Assembly (NCBI RefSeq): GCF_018603905.1 | Contig: NZ_JAHFZZ010000012.1 | Location: 124,001 to 188,000, forward strand | DNA: 64,000 nt | DNA from: Nonomuraea sp. NEAU-A123 | Lineage (GTDB): Bacteria; Actinomycetota; Actinomycetes; Streptosporangiales; Streptosporangiaceae | Reading direction: 5' to 3' | Shown: in pieces, positions 49,869 through 56,894 of the stretch | How positions within the stretch are numbered: position 1 is the stretch's first letter | Layout of the letters: each line of letters opens with the position of its first letter | Translations under genes and position numbers: made by a program | The notes under the pieces: model-generated | Databases searched by the model: none | The model's input: only the letters and a program-made list of their open reading frames with translations | Told to the model about the DNA's origin: nothing

Positions 49869-50257
49869 CAGTGATCGTGGTTGCGGCGGTGATCGTTTCG
49901 TCAGACGGGCGCGTGCTCGCCGCGCAGCGGGCCGAGCCGCCCGCGCTCGCCGGCGGGTGGGAGTTCCCGGGCGGCAAGGTGGATCCCGGCGAGGGTGAGG
50001 CCGCGGCGCTGATCCGGGAGTGCCGCGAGGAGCTCGGGGTGACCGTGTCCGTGGGCGCGCGGGTCGGCGGTGACTGGCCGCTGTCCGAGGGATACGTGAT
50101 GCGGGCCTGGCTGGCCAGGGTGGTCTCGGGTGTGCCGGAGGCCAAGGAGCATCTGGCCCTGCGGTGGCTCGGGCCGGGTGAGTACTACGACGTGGCGTGG
50201 CTCCAGGCGGACCTGCCGCTCATGAAGGCCGTGGAAGTTCTGCTCCGGCAGGATTAA
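49865..50257 (+). CDS. NUDIX hydrolase (MutT-like)
   Basis: A 130-residue pyrophosphohydrolase. The NUDIX box GGKVDPGEGEAAALIRECREELGV fits GX5EX7REUXEEXGU. VVAAVIVSSDGRVLAAQRAEP and WEFPGGK are typical of MutT/8-oxo-dGTP and CTP-pyrophosphohydrolase members. It overlaps the wall-hydrolase gene by 4 nt (ATGA). Housekeeping nucleotide sanitation is the base expectation; co-transcription with a secretion cluster is unusual and may be incidental. Confidence 0.92.
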   Translation: MTVIVVAAVIVSSDGRVLAAQRAEPPALAGGWEFPGGKVDPGEGEAAALIRECREELGVTVSVGARVGGDWPLSEGYVMRAWLARVVSGVPEAKEHLALRWLGPGEYYDVAWLQADLPLMKAVEVLLRQD

Positions 50258-50268
50258 CCGTCTCCCCT

Positions 50269-50303
50269 GAGTGACATAACGATTACCGAGAGTAATGTCA
50301 CTC
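50269..50303 (+). promoter_or_regulatory. Inverted repeat upstream of the repeat-rich surface protein
   Basis: GAGTGACAT (50269-50277) pairs perfectly with ATGTCACTC (50295-50303), with an inner ATTAC/GTAAT dyad (50282-50286, 50292-50296). It lies between the NUDIX gene and the next gene start (50321), just before its G-rich ribosome site. It may be an operator or an attenuating hairpin. Confidence 0.55.
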
Positions 50304-50320
50304 GACCGGGGGGAGGCGAC

Positions 50321-52099
50321 GTGGTCAGACATGGCTGGATCGTGGCGGGGGCACTGGCCTTCGCCGGGGCGTCGGTTGTGGTGGGCATACAGTGCGAGCC
50401 CGTGGCGGCCGGGGTCTTCAGGGCCGCTGGAGCGGCTGGGATGGCGCTGGTGTTCGAGCGGCTGGGCGATCCGGCTGACTTCGGGAAGTGGGTACGGACC
50501 GGGGACGCGCTGCGGTTCCGGGTAAGTCTGGACGGGTTCGGGCGTGACGCCCGGCTCGCGGTGGCGACCAGCCCGGCGCGGGCCCTCACGTCGATGACGT
50601 GCCCCGGCTTGCCCGCTGCGACCCCGGGGGGATGGGGCGCGGGGCTCGGTGAAAGCGGGCTCCAGGCGGGCGGGCTTCAGACAGGCGGGGTTCAGGCAGG
50701 CGGGGTTCAGGCAGGCGGGCTTCAGGCAGGCGGGCTTCAGGTGGGCGGGCGGCCGGTGGGCGGCGAGCCGGCACCAGACGGCGCCCTGGCGGCCCGGACC
50801 TCGGCGGTGAACGCGCTCGCCGGTGAGGCGGCTGGCGGACAGGCGATTGACCAGGCGTCAACGGGTGGACAGGTTGACCGGGCGTCAACCGGTGGACAGG
50901 TGGTTGGCGGGGCGTCTACGGGTGGGCAGGCGACTGTTGGGGCGGCTGCGGGCGGGCAGGCGGCTGGACAGGGGTTCGGGCCGGTCGGCGCCGGGCCGGC
51001 ATCGGTCGGTGTCCTGGCGTCTGGGCCATCGTCGAGGATGACCGCGTCGGTGGTCACCGCGCCGGCGGCGACCGCGCCGGGCGGGGTCGGGTCGGAGGTC
51101 GTTCCTCAGGCTCGGGTGTGCGCGCTGGGTGACGCGGCGGGGGATCGGTCCGTGGACGTGCTGCTCACCGTGCCGCAGGGGCCGAGGGAGGTCGTGCTCA
51201 CGGCGGCTGCTCGGGCGCGTGAGGTGGCGGGCGGTGCTGCCACGACCGTCGTAGGCTCCACCGCGACGCCCGTCAAAGCGCCAGTGAGAGCGCCTGCCAA
51301 GGCGACCGGCAGGACGGGGGCATCTACCGAGACCCTTTCAAAGGGGGCGAGGGCATCTGTCGAGGGCCTCTCGAACAAGACGCCGACAACCGCTGAGGGC
51401 CTCTCGAAGAGAACGCGCGGTGAGGTCGCGGCCCGCGGGAAGTCCGCCGACGACCGCACGGGGACGTTCGTCGAGATCCCGCGCGGTGACCTCGCGCTGA
51501 ACGGCCGGGCGGTGCGTGTCAGACCCGGGACCGACGATGCTCACCTGGCTGCTGCTGGAAGGCCGAGCCCCGTAAACGGCCATCCGGGCAAGTCCCATCT
51601 GCGGACCGTCTCGGCCGGTCGCGGGCACGCGTCTGGCGGAGCCCCGGCGACCGTACGGGCCCAGGTGCTCCCACCGGAGACGCACCGCGAGCCCGCACTG
51701 AGGCTGCCTCAGGTCGCTTCCCCCGTGACGCCCGGGACCGTCATCGGCGGCACCCCAGGGCTTGCCACTCCGGGGAGCGGCACCGCAGGGACTTCGGGAC
51801 TCGGCACTGGCGGTACTCCGAGACCCGGCACCCCAAGGCTCGGCACCCAGGGACTTGGTACTCCCGGTTTCGGTGCCGGCGCGGCAACCGGGTGGGGCGC
51901 GATGACTTCGGCCGAAGAAGTTGGGGCGCCACTGCCCCTCGCCATTTCCGGCAACCGCTTTCACCCGGCCGAGCGGGTGAATCCCCTGGCAGGCGTACGA
52001 GGACTGCCGTGGGCCGCGGGCGGGATCGCGGTGCTGCTGGGAGGGCTGTGGCTGGTCGCCAGAGCACAACGCTCGCGATTGTGGCGAAAGGTGTTCTAA
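50321..52099 (+). CDS. Repeat-rich type I membrane protein, possible surface component of the T4SS-like cluster
   Basis: A 592-residue protein with an N-terminal hydrophobic region (GWIVAGALAFAGASVVVGI) and a single C-terminal membrane helix followed by a basic end (GLPWAAGGIAVLLGGLWLVARAQRSRLWRKVF). Between them, three repeat zones: pentapeptides GLQAG/GLQTG/GVQAG (about residues 110-145), STGGQ-type decads (about 180-225), and GTPxLG-type units near 480-530. Type I topology with a Gly/Pro-rich stalk suggests a cell-surface protein. No family recognised. GTG start with GGGGAGGCGAC. Co-directional with the secretion genes. Confidence 0.7.
   Translation: MVRHGWIVAGALAFAGASVVVGIQCEPVAAGVFRAAGAAGMALVFERLGDPADFGKWVRTGDALRFRVSLDGFGRDARLAVATSPARALTSMTCPGLPAATPGGWGAGLGESGLQAGGLQTGGVQAGGVQAGGLQAGGLQVGGRPVGGEPAPDGALAARTSAVNALAGEAAGGQAIDQASTGGQVDRASTGGQVVGGASTGGQATVGAAAGGQAAGQGFGPVGAGPASVGVLASGPSSRMTASVVTAPAATAPGGVGSEVVPQARVCALGDAAGDRSVDVLLTVPQGPREVVLTAAARAREVAGGAATTVVGSTATPVKAPVRAPAKATGRTGASTETLSKGARASVEGLSNKTPTTAEGLSKRTRGEVAARGKSADDRTGTFVEIPRGDLALNGRAVRVRPGTDDAHLAAAGRPSPVNGHPGKSHLRTVSAGRGHASGGAPATVRAQVLPPETHREPALRLPQVASPVTPGTVIGGTPGLATPGSGTAGTSGLGTGGTPRPGTPRLGTQGLGTPGFGAGAATGWGAMTSAEEVGAPLPLAISGNRFHPAERVNPLAGVRGLPWAAGGIAVLLGGLWLVARAQRSRLWRKVF
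50655..50750 (+). repeat. 15-bp tandem repeats encoding GLQAG-type pentapeptides
   Basis: Near-identical 15-mers of the form GCGGGCTTCAGGCAG recur about six times. These are very likely length-variable. Confidence 0.75.
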
Positions 52100-52173
52100 T
52101 TCGGCCTTTACTGTGACTTTTACCCGGCTAGTATTCCCTTGACCATGGTTTCGGGACTGCGCGGAGGGCACAG

Positions 52174-53493
52174 GTGGCACGTACGCGAGCGACGGCCGTG
52201 TCCGCACTGATCCTGGCCTTGGGATTGACCGGTGCCGGCGTGGCCCCCTTCGTCATCCAGAGCGCGAGCGCCTCCGCGGTGGCCTACGACCCCGGCGTCG
52301 ATCCTTGCGATGCCGGGGAAGTGTGCGACACCACGCCGGAGACCACCGTCACCATCACCACGACGATGGGCACTCCCACGCCGGACCCGGAAACGACGAT
52401 CACCAGGACCGTCACCGCGCCCACGAAGACGACGACGAAGACGGCCACCGCGAAGCAGTCGAAGAAGCCGAGCGCGTCCAGCACCCCCAGCACCCCGAAG
52501 ACCACGCCTTCGCCGCTGCAGCCGGTCCCGTCGCAGAGCGTGGACGTGCCGTCCGTGAGCGCCTCCGCCACGCCCGAGGACACGGCCCCGGCCGTCATCC
52601 TGCCCAGCGTGGCGCCCACCGAGACTCCCCCGACGACGCCATCGCTGACCTCGGCGGAGAGCCCGACGGACGAGTCGATCCCGCTCGAACTGCGTAACGC
52701 GGCTCCTGAGTACGACCAGCAGACGGTGGCCCGGCAGCTCAGCATCCCGGCGCTCATCCTGGTGCTGCTCGCGCTGTTCGCGGTGCTCATCTTCGAGGGG
52801 CGCCTGCGCCGGATGGCCCACGCGGCGGCCGTGCGCAAGGCGGGCCCGCAGAGCGGCCCGGGCCAGCCCGGCTTCCCGGGAGTCCCCGGTGGGCCGGGAG
52901 CCCCTGGTGGGCCGGGCCCGACGGGCTACCCGGCCGGTCCCGGCTATGCCACGGCGGCCTTCCCGGCGCCCGGTTATCCGGGTGGTACGGCGTACGCGCC
53001 GATCATCAGCTTTGTCCCCGTACAGACCTATCCGGGCGGACAGGTCCAGTACGGCGCCGTCTACCAGGACCCGAACATGTACGGGCAGCCCGGCTACGGC
53101 CCCGAGCAGCCGCCCATGGCGGCGGGCGAGCCTGTGGTGCTGCACCCGGACGAGTTCGACTCGTTCAGCCATGAGCCCGCCAAGCCCGACTTCGATGCCT
53201 TCAGCCGCCCCGAGGAGGAGCCGTACCGGGCTCCGTTCGAGGCTCTGGTCCCCGCTGAGCAGCCGCCGGCCGACATCCCTCCCGGAGGCTCCGGTCCGTA
53301 CGAGGACTCGCCTGAGCGGCCCCTGGGCGCCGCCTCGGCCGCCGAGACCGGCGACGCCGAGCCGTGGGAGGCATTCGGCCCCGCCGTCCCGGTCGACGCG
53401 CCACCGGTCGAGGCGCCTCCGGTCGACGACGTGACCGCCATCCAGCCGCTTCCTCCGCAGGAGCCCAAGCGCCGCTGGGGCCGTAGCTCGTAA
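52174..53493 (+). CDS. Membrane protein with Thr/Pro-rich ectodomain and Pro/Gly-rich cytoplasmic tail
   Basis: A 439-residue protein. Signal peptide (AVSALILALGLTGAGVAPFVIQSASASA), a Thr/Ser/Pro-rich ectodomain (VTITTTMGTPTPDPETT) with two Cys near its start (DPCDAGEVCD), one membrane helix (LSIPALILVLLALFAVLIFEG, about residues 190-210), and a cytoplasmic tail of GPGGPG/GYP units ending in acidic and Pro-rich parts. The extracellular part is likely O-glycosylated and mucin-like. No family recognised. GTG start with GGAGGG. Last of the ten co-directional genes. Confidence 0.65.
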   Translation: MARTRATAVSALILALGLTGAGVAPFVIQSASASAVAYDPGVDPCDAGEVCDTTPETTVTITTTMGTPTPDPETTITRTVTAPTKTTTKTATAKQSKKPSASSTPSTPKTTPSPLQPVPSQSVDVPSVSASATPEDTAPAVILPSVAPTETPPTTPSLTSAESPTDESIPLELRNAAPEYDQQTVARQLSIPALILVLLALFAVLIFEGRLRRMAHAAAVRKAGPQSGPGQPGFPGVPGGPGAPGGPGPTGYPAGPGYATAAFPAPGYPGGTAYAPIISFVPVQTYPGGQVQYGAVYQDPNMYGQPGYGPEQPPMAAGEPVVLHPDEFDSFSHEPAKPDFDAFSRPEEEPYRAPFEALVPAEQPPADIPPGGSGPYEDSPERPLGAASAAETGDAEPWEAFGPAVPVDAPPVEAPPVDDVTAIQPLPPQEPKRRWGRSS

Positions 53494-53692
53494 CTCGGTC
53501 ATACGAGTCCGAAGAAGGCGGCCAAGAACGAGTCGTTACGGCGAGTGCCCCGTGAGCGTTCACGACCGGCGCTGGAATGTCGCGCGCCGACGTCGGTGGT
53601 GCGGGTAACCCATGCGAAGCCGTACAGGATGAAAAAAACTAAACGCCTGCGCGAGATCGCCGAGAGCACCGAAGCATAAGTTGGTTATTCGG

Positions 53693-54502
53693 TCACGTCC
53701 GGGTGACGAGTTTGTCGAAGGCGCGGTCGGAGAGGAGCCGGTTGACCCGCAGGAGGAGTTTCGCCAGGTAGCCGACGGCGTAGCGCGGCTTCGGGGACCG
53801 GGACTCGATGGCGGCGCGGATGGCCTGGGCGACCACGGCGGGTTCCGAGGCCTTGTTCTTCCCGGCGAAGGCCTGCTCCGCGCGGTCCGCCATCGCTTTC
53901 GCCACGGCGGCGTAAGCCCCCTTGCCGGAGACCTCTCTCAGCTCGTGGGGCGTGCTCGACTCGAATTCCGTCTTGATGAGGCCGGGCTCGATGACCACCA
54001 CATTGATGCCGAACCGGCCGACCTCCTGGCGGAGAGTGTCGGAATACCCTTCCAAGGCGTGTTTCGAGGCGTGATACCAGCCGCCGAGCGGGAGCGAGAT
54101 CACCCCGGCGATCGAGGAGACGTTGACGATCGTGCCGGAGCCGCGCTCGCGCATCTGAGGCAGGACCAACTGGATCAGCCGGGCGGGCCCGAACAGATTG
54201 ACCTCGAACTGCCGGCGCCCGCTGTCGATCGGCACGTCCTCGGCGGCGCCGTACACGCCGATGCCGGCGTTGTTCACCAGCACGTCGATGCCGGGCTGCT
54301 CGTCGAGGACGGTGTCGACGACGCGCCGCAGGTCCTCCTCCTTGGTGACGTCCATCGCGAGGGTGTGGCCACCGGCCTCGCGGATGTCCTCCATCCGGTC
54401 GACGCGCCGGGCCACGCCGTACACCGTGTGGCCAGCGCGCAGCAGTTCGAGCGCGGTAGCGCGGCCGATGCCGGCCGAAGCGCCTGTGACGAGGCAGATC
54501 AT
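53693..54502 (-). CDS. SDR family oxidoreductase
   Basis: A 269-residue dehydrogenase with TGASAGIGRA at residues 6-15, NNAGIGVYG, Ser in VNVSSIAG, and Tyr/Lys in GWYHASKHALEG, all complete. The C-terminal region (KPRYAVGYLAKLLLRVNRLL) is like the fatty-acyl or oxidoreductase-DltE branch. Third gene of the TetR-methyltransferase-SDR operon (15 bp from the methyltransferase gene). The substrate is unknown. Confidence 0.9.
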   Translation of the reverse strand: MICLVTGASAGIGRATALELLRAGHTVYGVARRVDRMEDIREAGGHTLAMDVTKEEDLRRVVDTVLDEQPGIDVLVNNAGIGVYGAAEDVPIDSGRRQFEVNLFGPARLIQLVLPQMRERGSGTIVNVSSIAGVISLPLGGWYHASKHALEGYSDTLRQEVGRFGINVVVIEPGLIKTEFESSTPHELREVSGKGAYAAVAKAMADRAEQAFAGKNKASEPAVVAQAIRAAIESRSPKPRYAVGYLAKLLLRVNRLLSDRAFDKLVTRT

Positions 54503-54517
54503 GAAACGACCTTTCCT

Positions 54518-55318
54518 TCAGGCATCACCCATGCGGTAGCGGAACAGCGACATGGCGTTCCGCATCCAGGCCATCCTCGTGAGGACCTGGAGGGTGACGC
54601 GGTAGTGCGGGGCGGCGATCTGTTCGAGGTCCGACAGGACGGGGACGTGGTCGAGCAGGGTGAGCCTGCCCGTCCAGCGCTCCGGCTCGTGCGGGTCGGC
54701 GAGTGACGAGAGCTTCCAGCCCAGCGTTCTGGAGAATGCGGCGAGCCAGGGGGCGATGGCGTCGAAGACGAGCTCGCCGTGCGGGATGCGTTCGGTCAGC
54801 CGGACGAGGAGTCGCCTGACGTCCGGCTCCATGAGGTACATCAGCAGTCCCTCGGCGATCACCAGCACGGGACGGTCGGCGTGGATCGACTCCAGCCAGC
54901 CGGGCTCCGTCACCGAGGAGGCGATCATCCGGTAGTGGTCGCGCTCGGGGTAGAGGCGCCCACGCAGGTCGATGACCTCGGGAAAGTCGACGTCGATCCA
55001 CTCGACGCCGGCCGGCGGGTCGATGCGGAAGACCCGGCTGTCCAGGCCGCAGCCCAGGTGCAGGACGGCGGCGTCGGGATGATCGGCGAGGTACTGCCTG
55101 GTCCAGGTGTCGAGCCGCTTGGCACGCAGCAGGCCCAGGTAGCGGTCGCCGGTCGCCATCTTGATCTTGAAGCGGTTGTAGTCGAGGCGGTCGAGCGTGT
55201 CGGCGGCCCAGGGGTCGTCGAGGATCGGGTGCGCCGAGCGGCTGTCGAGTGCCCTGAAGTACAGCGTGTACAGGAGGGTCTCCTTCGCGCCGGTGAGTTC
55301 CACCTTCTCTGTGCGCAT
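54518..55318 (-). CDS. Class I SAM-dependent methyltransferase, leucine-carboxyl (TcmP/LCM) family
   Basis: A 266-residue methyltransferase of the PPM1/TcmP type acting on O-carboxyl or polyketide hydroxyl groups. Seen: VELTGAKETLLYTLYFRALDSRS, LHLGCGLDSRVFRI as SAM motif I, EWIDVDFPEVIDLR, LVIAEGLLMYL, and DAIAPWLAAFS. Second gene of the operon, starting 3 bp after the TetR stop. With the SDR next to it, it may modify a small molecule controlled by the TetR. Confidence 0.88.
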   Translation of the reverse strand: MRTEKVELTGAKETLLYTLYFRALDSRSAHPILDDPWAADTLDRLDYNRFKIKMATGDRYLGLLRAKRLDTWTRQYLADHPDAAVLHLGCGLDSRVFRIDPPAGVEWIDVDFPEVIDLRGRLYPERDHYRMIASSVTEPGWLESIHADRPVLVIAEGLLMYLMEPDVRRLLVRLTERIPHGELVFDAIAPWLAAFSRTLGWKLSSLADPHEPERWTGRLTLLDHVPVLSDLEQIAAPHYRVTLQVLTRMAWMRNAMSLFRYRMGDA

Positions 55319-55321
55319 CGG

Positions 55322-56026
55322 TCAGTCCTGTCTGGTGGGGTGCACGCCGTAGAGCAACTCCCGGTAGGGCGGGATCAGGGTGCTGTAGAGGGCGATGATC
55401 TCCGCCGCGGCGGCGGCGATCACCTGCGGGCCCGGCGGCACGGCCGGTTCGTACGCGTGCCGGACGATATGCGCGAGCGCCTCGGCCTTGGCCTCCAGGC
55501 CCGGCTCGTCGGGCACCGGGGCCACGGTGTCGAGGAGGTAGAAGCCCGCCTGCATCGCGGTCAGGCCGTACCTCAGGTGCTCGACGTCGTCGCGGAACAG
55601 GCCGTAACGGAGCATCACCTCGTGGAAGCGCGCGGTGGCGAGCAGCTCGTTGCCGCGCATCGCGCTGTCCGCCATCCTGCCCTGGAGCAGCGGCAGGCTG
55701 CCGGTGAGGAGCGCGCGCAGCACCGGCCTGCGGCTGACGACCAGGAACAGCGTGCTGATCATGCGGTGCGGCAGCACCACGGACGGATCGCGGCGCAGCT
55801 CGTCGAGCAGCGTCTCGATGTAGATGACGGCCTCGCGCACGAACAGGGCCTCGAAGAGCTGCTGTTTGGTACGCCAGTGCAGGTAGACGGTGCCCTTGCC
55901 GATGTCGGCCCGCTGGGCGATGTCGTCGATCGTCACCTTGCGGGAGCCGAGGCGCACGGTCAGCTCGGCCGCCGCGTCGAGGATCCGGTCGGCGCGGTCG
56001 GCGGCCTCACTCGGTCTTCCTGGCAT
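55322..56026 (-). CDS. TetR/AcrR family regulator (operon leader)
   Basis: A 234-residue repressor. HTH: RADRILDAAAELTVRLGSRKVTIDDIAQRADIGKGTVYLHWRTKQQLFEALF. The ligand domain is large and includes TLFLVVSRRPVLRALLTGSLPLL. It leads its own operon with a perfect 12-bp palindrome upstream. The ATG 56026 was chosen over an upstream ORF extension (56062) that would include the operator. Confidence 0.9.
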   Translation of the reverse strand: MPGRPSEAADRADRILDAAAELTVRLGSRKVTIDDIAQRADIGKGTVYLHWRTKQQLFEALFVREAVIYIETLLDELRRDPSVVLPHRMISTLFLVVSRRPVLRALLTGSLPLLQGRMADSAMRGNELLATARFHEVMLRYGLFRDDVEHLRYGLTAMQAGFYLLDTVAPVPDEPGLEAKAEALAHIVRHAYEPAVPPGPQVIAAAAAEIIALYSTLIPPYRELLYGVHPTRQD

Positions 56027-56039
56027 CCGGCCTCCCTGG

Positions 56040-56079
56040 TGACTTGTTGACCAGTTTAGCAAAATCAGTCAACAAGTCA
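56040..56079. promoter_or_regulatory. TetR operator, perfect inverted repeat TGACTTGTTGAC-N16-GTCAACAAGTCA
   Basis: The 12-bp arms (56040-56051 and 56068-56079) lie just upstream of the TetR gene start. They are long, exact, and fit an autoregulatory operator, with the intervening AT-rich spacer as a likely -10 region. Confidence 0.8.
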
Positions 56080-56095
56080 TATCCCCGCGACAAGA

Positions 56096-56126
56096 AAGGC
56101 CGGTGAGGGGAGCCCTCACCGGCCTT
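56096..56126 (-). terminator. Rho-independent terminator of the succinate dehydrogenase operon
   Basis: AAGGCCGGTGAGGG (56096-56109) pairs perfectly with CCCTCACCGGCCTT (56113-56126) with a 3-nt loop. Read on the minus strand it ends in TTTCTTG, giving a T-rich tail. It is 15 bp past the sdhB stop. Confidence 0.85.
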
Positions 56127-56141
56127 GGGTTCAGTACGCCG

Positions 56142-56894
56142 TTACTTGGCGCGCTTGAAGATCTTGTTGCCCAGCCACACGATCGGGTCGTACTTGCGAT
56201 CCGCCACGCGCTCCTTCATCGGGATGAGCGCGTTGTCGGTGATCTTGATGTGCTCGGGGCAGACCTCGGTGCAGCACTTGGTGATGTTGCAGTAGCCCAG
56301 GCCGTGTTCCTCCTGGGCCGACTCCTGCCGGTCCGCCACGTCGTACGGGTGCATGTCGAGCTCCGCGATGCGCATGAGGAAGCGCGGCCCGGCGAAGGCG
56401 GGCTTGTTCTCCTCGTGGTCACGGATGACGTGGCAGATGTTGTTGCACATGAAGCACTCGATGCACTTGCGGAACTCCTGGGACCGCTCGACGTCGACCT
56501 GCTTCATCCGGTACTCGCCCGGCCGGACACCCGCCGGCGGGGTGAACGACGGGATTTCTCGCGCTTTTTCGTAGTTGAACGAGACGTCGGTGACGAGGTC
56601 CTTGATGACGGGGAAAGTCCGCATCGGGGTGACGGTGATCGTCTCGTCCTCGGTGAAGGTGGACATCCGCGTCATACAGCCCAGCCGCGGCTTCCCGTTG
56701 ATCTCCATCGAGCAGGAGCCGCACTTGCCGGCCTTGCAGTTCCAGCGGACCGCCAGGTCGGGCGCCTGCGTGGCCTGCAGGCGGTGGATGATGTCGAGGA
56801 CGACCTCGCCCTCGTTCACCTCGACGGTGAAGTCCTCGAGCTTGCCCTCACCGCCCTCACCGCGCCACACCTTGAACTTTGCCTTGTAGCTCAT
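56142..56894 (-). CDS. sdhB: Succinate dehydrogenase/fumarate reductase iron-sulfur subunit (Sdh1 type)
   Basis: A 250-residue subunit carrying electrons from the flavoprotein to quinone. Ferredoxin [2Fe-2S] motif WNCKAGKCGSC then GKPRLGC in the N-terminal half; [4Fe-4S]/[3Fe-4S] motifs CIECFMCNNICH and YCNITKCCTEVCPEH in the C-terminal half. The start overlaps the SdhA stop as ATGA. The organisation anchor-SdhA-SdhB and the long C-terminal part match the Rv0247c-Rv0249c (Sdh1) operon. Stop followed by a strong terminator. Confidence 0.96.
   Translation of the reverse strand: MSYKAKFKVWRGEGGEGKLEDFTVEVNEGEVVLDIIHRLQATQAPDLAVRWNCKAGKCGSCSMEINGKPRLGCMTRMSTFTEDETITVTPMRTFPVIKDLVTDVSFNYEKAREIPSFTPPAGVRPGEYRMKQVDVERSQEFRKCIECFMCNNICHVIRDHEENKPAFAGPRFLMRIAELDMHPYDVADRQESAQEEHGLGYCNITKCCTEVCPEHIKITDNALIPMKERVADRKYDPIVWLGNKIFKRAK

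Noticed and set aside
38969..53493. Young integrative conjugative element
   Set aside because: No integrase, excisionase, relaxase, coupling protein or flanking att-like repeat is visible, and GC and codon use match the neighbours.
53629..53679. 16-codon Lys-rich ORF (MKKTKRLREIAESTEA)
   Set aside because: Too short, no ribosome site, no repeat of a known leader pattern. Its A-rich run stands out, but it is not evidence of a gene.
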